A stretch of 64,000 bases of DNA from Lophium mytilinum (Eukaryota; Ascomycota; Dothideomycetes; Mytilinidiales; Mytilinidiaceae). Numbering within the stretch: the stretch's first letter is position 1; each line of letters opens with the position of its first letter. Location: assembly GCA_010093605.1 (NCBI GenBank), contig MU004189.1:1495834-1559833 (forward strand). The letters run 5' to 3'. A model generated the notes under the pieces. It saw only the letters and a program-made list of their open reading frames with translations. It searched no databases and was not told where the DNA came from. The position numbers and the translations under genes were made by a program. Of the stretch, positions 10,580 to 20,663 are shown one piece after another.

Positions 10580-12612
10580 TCATAGAGCCATCCCAGGGAC
10601 TGGCTTTCTCGCAGGTAGAGGGCCGCCTAGAGGATTTGGATTCATAGGGCTAGGCCCAGGGGGTGAGTCGCGACGCGCCCTAACTTGGCTGGCTGAGTTG
10701 GAACGGCGGCGTCCGCCTGGCACAGGAATAGGAGCCTGAGGTCCACCGCCATAGGGGCCGGGCGACATGGAGCGTGGGTGACCAGCGTAGGGAGCGTTGC
10801 TATTTGAACGACCGCGTGCGCCTGGAGGTGGGCCGTACGGGTTTGGCGAGTTGCGGCCCCTTGCTGGAGACATCGGTGGGCCAGCAAAGGGACCTGGAGA
10901 GTTACGGCCTCCTGCTGGAGACATCGGTGGGCCGGCAAAGGGACCTGGCGAGTTGCGCCCGCCAGCTGGGGACATGGAGCGAGGCTGGCCACCAAAGGCA
11001 GGAGAGTTACGGCCGCTGGGAGTGAGTGGTCGTGGTTGGGGGAAGCCGGGGCCCATTGGAGGAGGGCCACGCATCCTACCACCTGGTGGAGGACCTTGGC
11101 GCGGAGGGCCGGTGCGAGGCTTCACCGGGTGTTTCGAGAGACAAGTGCGAGGCACGACACCTTGCTGAGACTTATCAAGACGGGTGCAAAGAGCCTGGAG
11201 GACAGGTTAGTTCTACTGTGTATATGGGATCTTTGGCAGAGTAATCTTACCCAACCATCATCGTATTCGTGCAGCATGCGAACCAACTGACCAGCGCGCA
11301 GCTCAAGCTCATCCTGCATAGATGGCTTAAAATCCAGTTGAACACGATGGACATTGTTAGCAAGTGGAGCAGCAACGGGTCCTCCAGCGGCAGCCGCAAT
11401 TGGTGGGGGCCCTGTGGGAGCAGGACCTGGAGAGGCAGGAATATCCTCAGTCCAGGTTGGGCTGGGGGTAGGACGAGACGCTTCTAATTCGACGGGAGTA
11501 GCACGAGGCGCATCCAGCTCGACGGGAGCGGGCTGTGGAACTTGCTTTCGTACTACAGGGGCAGCAATAGGAACGACAGCAGCCGCAGCGACTGGAGCGA
11601 GGTGGTCTGGAGCATCCGAAATTGCAGATACGGGACTGCTTGGGGATGAGTTTTCGACAGTCTCGGCATGGATACCAAAGGGATTCGAAGGGTCCGTGGC
11701 GGCATTTGCAGCACCTCGTCGCTCCCAGGCGCTAGATGGCTGAGGAGATGGAGATAAAAAGTCGCGGGAGGCGGCGTTGGAATTGGCTGCAGGGGCAGCA
11801 GCGGCGGCCATGTCTAAGGCATTTCCTGCACTCCTGCGGTTTCCGGCTAGGTTGGGAGAGAACTGAGTAACTGGTCGAAGGCTCAGACGAGGTGCGGTCG
11901 ACATGGTTCGTGCGGTTCTAATGCTAGCAGCGGGGGCTGGAGCATTGTGCACGCTGGATTTCTCGTCGTCCATTTTCTGATGCTCCATAGCTCGCTTCTT
12001 CTTGCGGTAGAACAGAAGAATGCAAGCAAGGAGGGCGGCAATGGCAACGAGAATGCCCAAGGCAAGCCCCGCCTTTGCTCCTCCGGACATTCCCTTGGAG
12101 GAAGACGCAATGGCGGTTGGAGACGCCGAGGTGGCAGCAGCGACAGTAGCCGACAGAGTCGACGACGCAGCGACCAATTTGTCGACTGAGGTTGTAGCTG
12201 CCGCGATGTTGCCGGTCTCTGATGCAGAGGACTTGGCCTTGGCTGTTGACGAGCTATCATCTTCAGAGGAGTGTTTATGACTAGAATGAACAGCTGCTGC
12301 GGAAGTTTCAGCTGCCGCAGTGCTCTGGGCCTTCGCAGAGGTAGCCTTAGGTTGCTCGCTGCTCTGTGCAGGTGCGTCTTTCGATGAGGCTGAGGCTTGA
12401 ATGGGAACTCCGAAGGCCGTTTTGGTGACGGGGACGTAGGTAACCTTCCCAGTGTATGTGTTTGGTAATGTCGCGGTGACCACATGGAATATCGTCTTGA
12501 TGCCATTTGCAATCTCGTGGGCCTCGCTCAATATCTCGTTCCCGAGGTCGCGATTGTCCACTTTCTCCACCTCTCGCTTCGCCGCATGCACACGGCGATG
12601 GTGGTGAGGCAT
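10580..12612 (-). CDS. Single-pass membrane protein with SH3 domain and Pro-rich tail
   Basis: Two exons (11251-12612 and 10580-11194) give 658 residues. The N-terminal third is Ser/Thr/Ala-rich and probably an extracellular, O-glycosylated region. A transmembrane helix follows near residues 190-212 (GLALGILVAIAALLACILLF), then a basic stop-transfer KKKR. A long disordered cytoplasmic part leads to an SH3 domain. The SH3 fold is split by the intron: VQLDFKPSMQDELELRAGQL and EYDDGW lie in exon 1, then ALCTRLDKSQQGVVPRTCL in exon 2. This join restores a complete ALYDY-like domain. The C terminus is Pro/Gly/Arg-rich with tandem copies of a unit like GRNSPGPFAGPPMSPA. The layout resembles fungal Fus1-like or cell-surface scaffold proteins; the specific role is unknown. 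The start MPHHHRR is preferred over the ATG 27 bases upstream, without strong evidence. Confidence 0.88.
10855..10975. repeat. Coding tandem repeat in SH3 protein tail
   Basis: Direct repeats of about 51-57 bp in the 3' exon of the SH3 protein gene encode repeated GRNSPGPFAGPPMSPA-like units. Two copies are almost identical and a third is diverged. Such coding minisatellites often vary in copy number between strains. Confidence 0.75.
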
Positions 12613-13915
12613 GATTGCGTGACGATGGACTGGGCGCACTCAGAACGGGGTGTTTGTGCGCTGCGATGTGTTGTTGTAGTAGTTAAGGTGGTATTGTCCG
12701 GGGTGTGGCGTCATCCAACGGTAACTGTTGTCGCACCTTCACTTCGGTAGCACGTGGCCAATATTGTTGTTATTCGAGGTCCGACGAAGAATTGACTATT
12801 GCGTGAACTCGCAGGATATTATGGCAACTGGCTTCTCGGGCAAGGGAGTTCTAGACGGCGATGGACGGGCGCAAGGAGTAAGGACGGTTCCGGTTCAGGC
12901 GACAGGTCGGAATGAGGGTGAAACGAATGTTGGGTTGGAGAAAAGAGTGGATGCGACGGCTACGGTCGATAAACGAAGGACGAACGACAGCCGGGCCGCG
13001 AGAGAGAAGGGAATTATCGAGAGGATTCGTAGAATGAGCGACGGTGAGGTGTAGGAGAGACAGTCGCGATGGGCAGCAGAGGCGGAAATGAGACTCCAGC
13101 TGGCCCTGCCCGCAGCCGCGTTCCTGAATGTCGGGCTACGGCGAAACGAGCGTAGAACAAGACTTGGACTCAGGTACCGCAGGGCGCTGATTCGGCACAA
13201 CCCTGGCGCTCCCTTCTCCAGGGCTGTGCGCCAATCCATGGCGTCGGCGAGGCGCTCGTGCAAGGTTAAGCGGCTGCTATTTTCAATTCGCCAGCCGTGT
13301 TTTGTCCCTCATCTCAGGCGTGCCGCTGTCAGGAGTCTCCCAGGTCCCCTCTCCACGACCTCCCGCGCCCGACCTCCAACGGCCTGCTGCGCCTCACAGA
13401 TCGAAAGCCGTCCCGTCATCCGGTTCAGCCGGCAGAATCCCGCACTCAGATTGCGCGGGTTGATCTGCACCCACGAGAAGGCTGATATAACCGCCTGCTT
13501 GGCCTGCAATTCGCCTGCAATTCAACCGCTTGGCGCCCTCTATTGCCCTGTGCCTCTCATTTCTAGACCCGAGTTCGCACCGCCACTCCATTGTTTGCTT
13601 TGTGAAAGGGACTCGGCGCACCGGGCGGTGTAAATATCACTCTCGAAAGTTGCGCTGTACCGCTGTCTGAGGTAGCTTGACGAGATTGTAGATTGTCCAA
13701 GTGATTGATGTGAGCCTCTTGCAACCTCCTTAGAATGTAGCAAGATAGTTCAATTAGTGATAAACCGTTGTGCACACTGACCAAGATTCTCTCGGGATCC
13801 CGGCGCTGCGAAGGTCACCGTCACAAAGAATAGTAGTACAGCGTATACTTCATTTACCGTTATGATAGCACCCTTGATTAATGCCGGCGAAAGTCAGTCG
13901 GCAGTGCCTCGGGTA
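12613..13915. other. Intergenic region, no supported gene
   Basis: About 1.3 kb upstream of the SH3 protein gene and downstream of the AlkB-like gene. It is fairly GC-rich, so long open frames occur on both strands at once (12823-13054 and 13088-13633 plus, 12895-13263 minus). None has a recognisable motif. It probably holds the SH3 gene promoter and 5' UTR. Confidence 0.45.
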
Positions 13916-15436
13916 TCAGATTGATTGCTCCTTAATACTGTCCTTATTTTCCTTCACGGGATCCCCGGCCCACGGCGGCTCTCCATCGTCATCAAATTCT
14001 GCCCATTGGAAAAAGGAACATCTACCTTTCGTTAAATTCTCGCCCTCTTCAAGAGACTGGAGTTTCACTACTCACCCTTCTTTCCTAGGAGTATAGTTGG
14101 TATGACACATCCACATATATCTACCCCGGTTTTCCGTTCGTTTCTGCACACATCGAAGCACTGTCGGCACCCCGCATTTGCATTTCGGCGTAAATCGTGG
14201 ATGCAGGCTTTCCTTGTAGCATCGATAGGTGATGTTGATTCTTTTGTTCTTGGCAATTGGATGAGGGTCGATAGCCTGAGCCGGCGCAATCGAGTGCTTC
14301 CATTCCTCCTGCATTTCTGCATGCATCACGAGAAGGGAGTTGTGCGGTAGGTGAATTGAAATCTGCCCCTCTTTATCGGCTCGAGAGACATCCACCTTCT
14401 CTCCACCGCTGTCGCGAGGGATGACTTTTCGCACCCGGAACTCTCGTGCTACACCAAGACTGAGGCTCCCGATGACCGCCCGTGGGCCCAGGTACGTCAA
14501 TTGATCCGAGTGGTATCCCACGCTATTGCCGTTGTCAACGTCTATCATAATCCGGAAACGAAGCATGTTCACAAACCTCTGTGCTCCACCGTCATAGCAG
14601 TTCACAAAAGCCGCATTCGGCGCCCATGGATGTGGAGACTGGAACTTAAGCTTTTTAGCCTTGGGATAGAATGTCTTGATCCGTCTCTGTATCTCCTCAT
14701 TGACGGCAGCCTGTACTTTCGAGCCAACTTGTCGCATTTCTGGCAGTGTTTGCCGAATATCCTGACTAACCTCAGCACTTCATCAGCCAGCAACGCTCAG
14801 AAAATGACGCACCTTGATATAACTTCCATTGTAAACATACTCTGTTTTCTGCGCCTCTGCTTCGTCCCATGAGTTCGCATAAAAACACATCGTATGAGGA
14901 CTTTCTACTGTATTGCCAAACAACTGAAACGTCTCCCTTTGAAATGTCGGGGCTTCCTCCAGTAGCTCAAGCAATAGCGCATCGGCTTCATGGGAAGGGA
15001 GGAAATTGTGAATAATCGAGCACGGCGTATGCGTCTCGATATCTTCTGGGGCAAACAGATGCAAGGTTTGGCCCTTCTTGGTCAGAACCTTCTTTGTGCT
15101 TCCTGATAATCCGGATTGGCTTTCCTTGCTTGTGGTAAATGCTGATAACGATGATTGATATCCGATTCCAGTGGCGATTTTCTTCCGTGGAGAAACTGCC
15201 ATATTGCTGTGCTTTAGTGCCTGCGACGCGAGATCGACTGAGCCTTCTGACATTAGCAAGGTCTCCAGGAGTGTCTCTTCGTCACAGTGGGGATGAAGCG
15301 ATGCCAGCAGTGCCAACTTGAAGTCTGTAGACTCATCGTCGGTGGCGGGGTCTATCTGACACCGGGTTGATGCAGTCGATACATACTCCCGATCGTCAGA
15401 TAGTCTCCTCCTCTTTCTGGAAATAAAGGTATCCAT
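13916..15436 (-). CDS. AlkB-like 2-oxoglutarate/Fe(II) dioxygenase with GRF zinc finger
   Basis: Probable nucleic-acid demethylase of the AlkB superfamily, acting on alkylated bases in the nucleus. Exons 14813-15436, 14577-14761, 14076-14522 and 13916-14021 give 453 residues. Order: a CUE-like helical region near residues 42-78 (LALLASLHPHCDEETLLETL), a linker, then the dioxygenase core. The core shows the iron ligands H-x-D in VGYHSDQLTYLGP (about 274 and 276), the second His in EWKHSIAP, and the 2-oxoglutarate Arg in RINITYR. A C-terminal zf-GRF follows: CKCGVPTVLRC, GRYMWMC, GCSFFQWAEF. Two introns were placed from motif continuity: a 54-nt stop-free one (14523-14576) that would otherwise interrupt CYDGGAQ/SVGYHSD, and a last one that restores the GRF finger. 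The start MDTFISRKRRRL gives an early basic, possibly nuclear-import, segment. It is divergent from PEX7, sharing a 268-bp promoter region. Confidence 0.88.
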
Positions 15437-15676
15437 CGCGGCAGTTGACGTGTTGAAAACGCGTGAAGTTGGAGCCTGCTCTAGGTGCTTTGGGAGACAC
15501 GACAAGGCGTCATCTCGTGATCGGCAAATCTAAGACACCTCGGCTTGCACTTTATCGATAGAGCTACAGCGCTTGAACTCCACCACATGCCATACGCTCG
15601 CTCTTTGCCGTCCAGTCATGATAGAATTCGACTGCGACTATATGCCTTCTCATTACCGGTAGTCCCCAGATATCCC

Positions 15677-15693
15677 CACGCCGCGTCGGCGTG
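15677..15693. promoter_or_regulatory. Perfect palindrome just upstream of PEX7 start
   Basis: CACGCCG-CGT-CGGCGTG: 7-base inverted arms with a 3-base spacer, ending 11 bp before the PEX7 ATG in the short divergent promoter shared with the AlkB-like gene. It could be a transcription-factor dimer site or a leader hairpin. No factor is assigned. Confidence 0.3.
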
Positions 15694-15704
15694 AATAGCT
15701 CAAT

Positions 15705-16832
15705 ATGCTCGAATTCCGGACTCAAGGGTATAACGGGTACTCGGTCAAGTACTCCCCCTTCTTCGACTCGCGCATCGCAGTCGCGTCTTCCGCAAATTTC
15801 GGACTTGTAGGGAATGGGCGTCTCTATATATTAGGGCTCACAGCGAACGGCATCGTGGCCGAGAAATGGTACCTACAACACACTTACCCACCCCTCCACC
15901 AGTTCGCAGCTAACCTTCTCCTCTACTCCAGGTTCGACACCCAAGACTCCCTCTTCGACACCGCGTGGTCCGAATCCCACGAGAACCAGATTCTCACTGC
16001 CTCCGGCGACGGCAGCATCAAGCTCTTTGACATCTCCTTAAACCAATTCCCCATTCAATCCTGGACCGAACACGCCCGCGAGGTCTTCTCCGTCCACTGG
16101 AACCTCGTAGCTAAAGATACCTTCCTCTCCTCCAGTTGGGACGGCACTATTAAAATCTGGAACCCAACCCGCGCCGAGTCTCTCGTCACGCTCCCCACCC
16201 ACAGCTGCACATACTCCGCCCAATTCTCCCCGCACAACCCCAGCCTCCTCAGCGCCGTGAGCAGCGACTCCCACCTGCGCGTATTCGACCTGCGCACGCC
16301 GGCGAGCGCATCAAACCACCTTACGCTCAGCGTACCGATCCACACACCCCCGAAAGCTCGAATGGGCGTCGCGCCCCCCGTCGGCATACCCCCCAGCGAA
16401 GCGCTCACGCACGACTGGAACAAGTACCGCGACAGCGTCGTCGCGACCGCCGGCGTGGACCGCTGCGTCCGCACTTTCGACATCCGCGCGCCGGGCGCCG
16501 GCCCGGTCGCTGTCCTCCCAGGCCACGAGTATGCGGTGCGCAAGGTGAGCTGGAGCCCGCATCTCAGCGACATCCTGCTCAGCGCGAGTTACGACATGAC
16601 ATGTCGCGTGTGGACGGACGGGAGCGCGATGGGGGTTGGGCAGCAGGGTGCGCAGGGCCAGCAGGACCCGATGGTGTTCGGGAATGGGCGGGAGTTGGGG
16701 AGAATGGGGCGGCATACGGAATTTGCGACGGGGGTGGATTGGTGTTTGTTCGGGGCGGAGGGGTGGTGTGCTAGTGTGGGGTGGGATGAGAGGGTTTTGG
16801 TTTGGGATGTACGGGCGATTATGGGGCCATGA
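15705..16832 (+). CDS. PEX7: Peroxisomal targeting signal 2 receptor Pex7
   Basis: WD40 beta-propeller protein that binds PTS2-bearing cargo in the cytosol and brings it to the peroxisomal docking complex together with a Pex20-type co-receptor. The frame is open throughout 15705-16832, but 15869-15931 has GTACCT at its start, GCTAAC as branch site and CTCCAG at its end. Removing these 63 bases turns the unconserved insertion into EKWFDTQDSLFDTAWSESHE, which matches the family, so I infer an intron and a 354-residue protein. WD signatures include GDGSIKLFD, SSWDGTIKIWNP, SDSHLRVFDLR, GVDRCVRTFDIR, SASYDMTCRVW and GWDERVLVWDVR. The start MLEFRTQGYNGYSVKYSPF is the typical Pex7 N terminus. Confidence 0.94.
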   Translation: MLEFRTQGYNGYSVKYSPFFDSRIAVASSANFGLVGNGRLYILGLTANGIVAEKWYLQHTYPPLHQFAANLLLYSRFDTQDSLFDTAWSESHENQILTASGDGSIKLFDISLNQFPIQSWTEHAREVFSVHWNLVAKDTFLSSSWDGTIKIWNPTRAESLVTLPTHSCTYSAQFSPHNPSLLSAVSSDSHLRVFDLRTPASASNHLTLSVPIHTPPKARMGVAPPVGIPPSEALTHDWNKYRDSVVATAGVDRCVRTFDIRAPGAGPVAVLPGHEYAVRKVSWSPHLSDILLSASYDMTCRVWTDGSAMGVGQQGAQGQQDPMVFGNGRELGRMGRHTEFATGVDWCLFGAEGWCASVGWDERVLVWDVRAIMGP

Positions 16833-17855
16833 AGGGTATGAGATGGACTCTGGCGTTTGGATGGAGATGTTGAATGCTTATGTTGGGTTGCATAGCGCGT
16901 ATTGTGATGGGATTATGGGTTTTGACAGATGCTGTCCAAAATACGACGTTACGTTTGTTGCATCACGTCCGGATTTTCTATGATATGTTGGAGGGCCTCC
17001 AACAGTATCAGACGAGTGCGAAAAGAAAGCTCTGTTAGCAGCCTGATTTACAGCGTAAGATGACTGGAACTAGTCCTATCATTTACAATACACTGTGGTC
17101 ACTTAGAAGGTGCTAAACGGGAGTCGTAAAGTGTTCATATGAAACCTCCATGGCCGGCCTACTATTCATATCCAATGTAATACCAGAACCGTGACAACTC
17201 CTCCTAATCTAAGGAATGAAATAGTATGTCGCACGCGATGAAATGTATTAGACCGCCCCCGTCCTCTACAGTAGACTAGAGCACTGGATCCTGTGCGTAT
17301 ACGGAGAATTATGAATTGCTTCAAGACGTCATATTTGCCATGAAAGGACAAGTTTGTAAAAATATCGAATGGTCTTGAATGTCTCTAGGCTTGGTATGAG
17401 CTGGGTGGTTTTGTGTGAATGTCTTCCCTGGCTAGACAGCCAACAGCATCACTTTTCAAACGTCAGTTGATTCCACGCTGTGGGACTTTTGAATGTCGAT
17501 GGCCTAAGATTTTGAGACAAAGTCAAACTTACGACGGCAAAACATAGACTGCATTAATGTAGAATCGATCTATACTTCACTCAGTGGATACATCCTCTCT
17601 TAGAGATATCAATTTTTTTTCGAGACTATGGCATGCTCACATGCAGAGTTCGGAACATTAACATGGCAGCCAAAATAACGTACCCATACATTAAAGTAAT
17701 CTTTCATAATAGGGCTTGCAATGTATTAATACGTGGCCTCCTGCTCAATTCAGCCTATCATAGCTTAGTAGCACCGTTGAACCACGGAATGAGTGAAGAA
17801 TAAGTGAAACGTAACCATACTGAAATACATTTTCATGACTCAATGCTTGTCAACC
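16833..17855. other. AT-rich intergenic region, no gene seen
   Basis: About 1 kb downstream of PEX7, AT-rich and full of stops. No repeat, RNA gene or coding motif is recognised. Confidence 0.5.
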
Positions 17856-18244
17856 ATGGTACGGCGAAAATCCCCACACATCGCCTACCTGTATGATATT
17901 CTCCAACCCTCTCTCCTCCTTTTCTCCTTCGTCCCCCGCGGGGGCCACACCAGGTACGTAGCCTTCCCCCAATATCCTAATTCAACAGCTGACTACACTC
18001 CAGGTTCATAATCCGTACCCCAGGCGAAAGGGTGACCATGCCAGCCCCAAGGCGAAAGGGTAATCATGCCATACTAACCACCTCTCCTGCCGGCAGAGAA
18101 ACCGCCGGCACCCAGCTGCTCAACGGAGGGAACCGGTACGCAAAAGCAGTCACGAACGCGCCATGCAGTCCGCCACATGGAACTTCGCGACTGTCTGGAG
18201 GGGAGCCGGGCTCGCCGCGGTTCAGAGTGTCCATCGTGGCATAA
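17856..18244 (+). CDS. Candidate small two-exon gene, unknown function
   Basis: Weak prediction. An ATG at 17856 opens a frame (MVRRKSPHIAYLYDILQ) that ends at a GTACGT donor at 17954. A good acceptor (CTGACTACACTCCAG) at 18003 joins in frame to a second exon, 18004-18244, for 112 residues. Support is the strong donor, branch and acceptor set and the frame continuity. Against it: no domain, low-complexity basic/Pro content, and overlapping open frames on the minus strand (18064-18468). It could instead be part of the leader of the following guanylyltransferase gene. Confidence 0.28.
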
Positions 18245-18496
18245 GGGGTGTACCTAGTTGGGTGGACTGTGATGAGAGGGACCACCCAAAAGGGGCGAAT
18301 CGCCGTCCGGGATATCAACGTGCCCGGCGTCAAGGTCTCTCTCGGTAGGTCGTTCCTGAGGTGATAAGCCGCTAGGTACAGATGTTGTATTCCCCTGGTA
18401 GGATGCGTGTATGCCATTAGACGCCTGGTAACCAGCCCGGGCGCTCGACGCGGGATGTCTGCCTTCACGGATCCCGCTCAGTAGCACATAACAGGC

Positions 18497-19978
18497 ATGA
18501 CGACTTTACAGGCCCCGTTTTCGTTGGCCTTTGCGAGCCAGGATTGTCAAGGTCAAGGTGAGTACTGCCCTCCCCCTCGTTTACAGCCAGACAGTGTCGC
18601 GCGGCATCTACGTAAGGGCCTGGAGGCCCTTCTCGGGCACGAGCCGAGGAGGAAGTTCCCTGGGGCGCAGCCGGTGTCTCTCACTCGAAAGCACTTGCAT
18701 AGCGACCTCTCGGGGTATATGGTGTGCGAGAAAACAGATGGAATCCGAGCATTCTTATGGTACACCAAGGATTACCGGACGGGGGAGCAAGCCATATTCT
18801 TGGTTGATCGCAAGTACTGCTTCTACCGTATTGATACTCGTACTACCCACGCACAGGCCTGCGACGACGTCCTTCTTGACACAGAGGTAATTCTTCACAA
18901 GGATGACACGTGGTCCGGCGTTGTTTTCCTCGTTTTCGACTGTCTCGCGTATGGTGGCGCAAGCATCGTCCAGAAGAAGTTGAAGTCGAGGCTGGGTTTT
19001 GCATCAGCATTTGAGGGGGAACTTCGAAGAAGAGCTGCTCCGATGCCAGTAGTGGTGACGGTAAAGAAGTTCCTGCCATTTAGTGGCGTGGAGAAGTGCC
19101 TGAAAGAGATGGAGACCGCCCCCCACGGGACTGACGGTCTTATACTAACCCCTCCGCGTGAGTACCGGTTCCATACGGATGGCGATCTGTTCAAGTGGAA
19201 GCCGGCACGGGAGAATACGGTGGATTTTCAGGTATGTATGGCCCCCTCCCCACCTACTAATTATAAGATGTGGCAGCTCGGTCTGTCTTTGTTCTATGGC
19301 AAGGGAGGACACGAGCTGTTCACTAGCCTCTTCTGGAATGAAGAGGAGTTCACGGCCATGGTCGCTGCGTGGAGGCCAGGTAAGGAGGCTGTACTGGAGT
19401 GTTGGAGAGATGAGAGAGGCCGCTGGCGGCCGAAGCTCGACAAGATCAACCAAAACGACGTCCCTCGGTTCCGCGACGACAAGGAAACTGCCAACTTCTT
19501 CAAGGTAGCCGAGAACGTGATCGCCTCTCTCGAGGATAACGTCACCGAGCGCCAGTTGAAGCTAGCAGCCAAGCGGTCCCACGTCAAGCCGGGTAGCTAC
19601 TTCGAACTCATGGGTGGTCGTGAGCGTGAGGCACAACAAGCTAAGTATGATCACAACGCCCGCTTTTTCGCTGATCGTCGATCTATGAGCCCGGGCAAAT
19701 ACCGACCAGTGTCTCCGCCTCCATACAGGAAATATGGCACTCAGTGTGACATACAACCCTCGTGGAGAGGCCCAAAAACGACAACATCCAGCTCCTCAGC
19801 GTCCGGATTGTGCCCGTCAAGCTCTGTCGTCCCGAGAGCGAAGCGTGAGCGGTCAGCCTCTACTTGTTCATCGCTTCAATCCCACCCTTCGAGCCCGGTT
19901 GGCCACGACTCGAAGCGGAAACGGTCGGATTCGGGCGTTTCTACGAGCTTCGCCGCCGCCTGCGAGGCGCCCATCTAG
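18497..19978 (+). CDS. mRNA-capping-type guanylyltransferase
   Basis: Nucleotidyltransferase of the GTP:RNA guanylyltransferase family, which transfers GMP through a covalent lysine intermediate to the 5' end of mRNA in the nucleus. Motif I is CEKTDGIR, with Lys about residue 79. Motif III is FLVDRKYCFYRID, motif IV LLDTEVILH, motif V TDGLILTP and LFKWKPA; motif VI may be RPKLDKINQND. A 45-nt stop-free segment 19232-19276 (GTATGT, CTACTAAT branch, GGCAG) looks like an intron. Removing it restores NTVDFQLGL, as expected before the OB domain, and gives about 478 residues. The tail beyond residue 390 is Ser/Pro/Arg-rich and disordered. Odd points: motif VI has Lys where Arg is usual, and the gene lies in a repeat-rich, gene-poor patch. 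It may be the housekeeping Ceg1-type enzyme or a diverged paralogue; I cannot decide from one window. Confidence 0.82.
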   Translation: MTTLQAPFSLAFASQDCQGQGEYCPPPRLQPDSVARHLRKGLEALLGHEPRRKFPGAQPVSLTRKHLHSDLSGYMVCEKTDGIRAFLWYTKDYRTGEQAIFLVDRKYCFYRIDTRTTHAQACDDVLLDTEVILHKDDTWSGVVFLVFDCLAYGGASIVQKKLKSRLGFASAFEGELRRRAAPMPVVVTVKKFLPFSGVEKCLKEMETAPHGTDGLILTPPREYRFHTDGDLFKWKPARENTVDFQVCMAPSPPTNYKMWQLGLSLFYGKGGHELFTSLFWNEEEFTAMVAAWRPGKEAVLECWRDERGRWRPKLDKINQNDVPRFRDDKETANFFKVAENVIASLEDNVTERQLKLAAKRSHVKPGSYFELMGGREREAQQAKYDHNARFFADRRSMSPGKYRPVSPPPYRKYGTQCDIQPSWRGPKTTTSSSSASGLCPSSSVVPRAKRERSASTCSSLQSHPSSPVGHDSKRKRSDSGVSTSFAAACEAPI

Positions 19979-20055
19979 GCCGTCGATTCCGGGAGGAGGT
20001 TGACAGTCCCCTACCGTGAGCGGAGGATGGTGGTGAGATGAGCGTAGTTCCATTC
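19979..20055. other. Short 3' flank of guanylyltransferase gene
   Basis: Likely 3' UTR leading into the degenerate repeat block. No coding feature is visible. Confidence 0.3.
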
Positions 20056-20400
20056 GTAAGTACTACTGCTGTTTCTCACCATAGCCTTGTCACTAAATCC
20101 AATAGAATGCCTTCTTACGAACCTTAGTTGGCCTTGTCGGGAGGCGGTCTAAGGCCCCTGCTGCGATAGTGCAGGTTGGGTGGCTACTGGCTCTCGATCC
20201 TTTTTTAAGTCTTACCACCACCTCTCGCACTTTGAATGGTGCTAGGTCTTCCTTTACTACCGTTCTTGGAGCTCGTCGGGAGGTGGTATTAGGCCCCTAC
20301 TGCGACACGTCAGGTGGATGGTGGCTATCACATCTCGCTGTCTTTTGTAAGACTTACTGCTACCCTTATTAGCCACGTCACTAATTCTCTCAGAAAGTAA
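20056..20400. repeat. Degenerate tandem repeat block with intron-like segments
   Basis: Three units spaced about 149 and 142 bp apart start at 20056, 20205 and 20347. Units 1 and 3 begin GTAAG and contain GTCACTAA before an AG, so each resembles a complete 47-50 nt intron. Unit 2 begins TTAAGTCTTACC, a decayed version. Between them a roughly 85-bp segment is duplicated (about 20133-20214 and 20273-20356), sharing GTCGGGAGG, AGGCCCCT and TGGCTA. Differences are largely transitions. No open frame spans the block. Confidence 0.6.
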
Positions 20401-20663
20401 CCGAAGGATACCAGATGTGGGCGACGATGAACGGGTACTAGGTAGTGTAGCTCTTTTTGGCAATTTGAACTACTCCCCCGCCCCCGAAAACACTCTTGAT
20501 CAATGTCCTCAACCTGTTGTCTAATGCTGTATTGCTGTGATGTTGTGATATTGTGAATTTATTGAACTAAATGTGTGGCTGTTCTGCGCAGTGCCGTAAC
20601 AGTTTGGAGGTACCCTGGGAGGTCGACCATTTACGGCGTGTGAAGTGGATTATTGGTAGCTGT
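20401..20663. other. Intergenic, no gene seen
   Basis: Spacer between the degenerate tandem block and the 9-bp minisatellite. No coding or structural signal is recognised. Confidence 0.4.

Noticed and set aside
12823-13633. Open frames of 77-181 codons on both strands upstream of the SH3 protein gene
   Set aside because: They overlap one another on opposite strands in GC-rich DNA, have no motif, and the only nearby splice pair would give a 24-nt intron.
18560-18588. Apparent GTGAGT...TTTACAG intron near the guanylyltransferase start
   Set aside because: About 29 nt, too short for a fungal spliceosomal intron; the frame is open through it.
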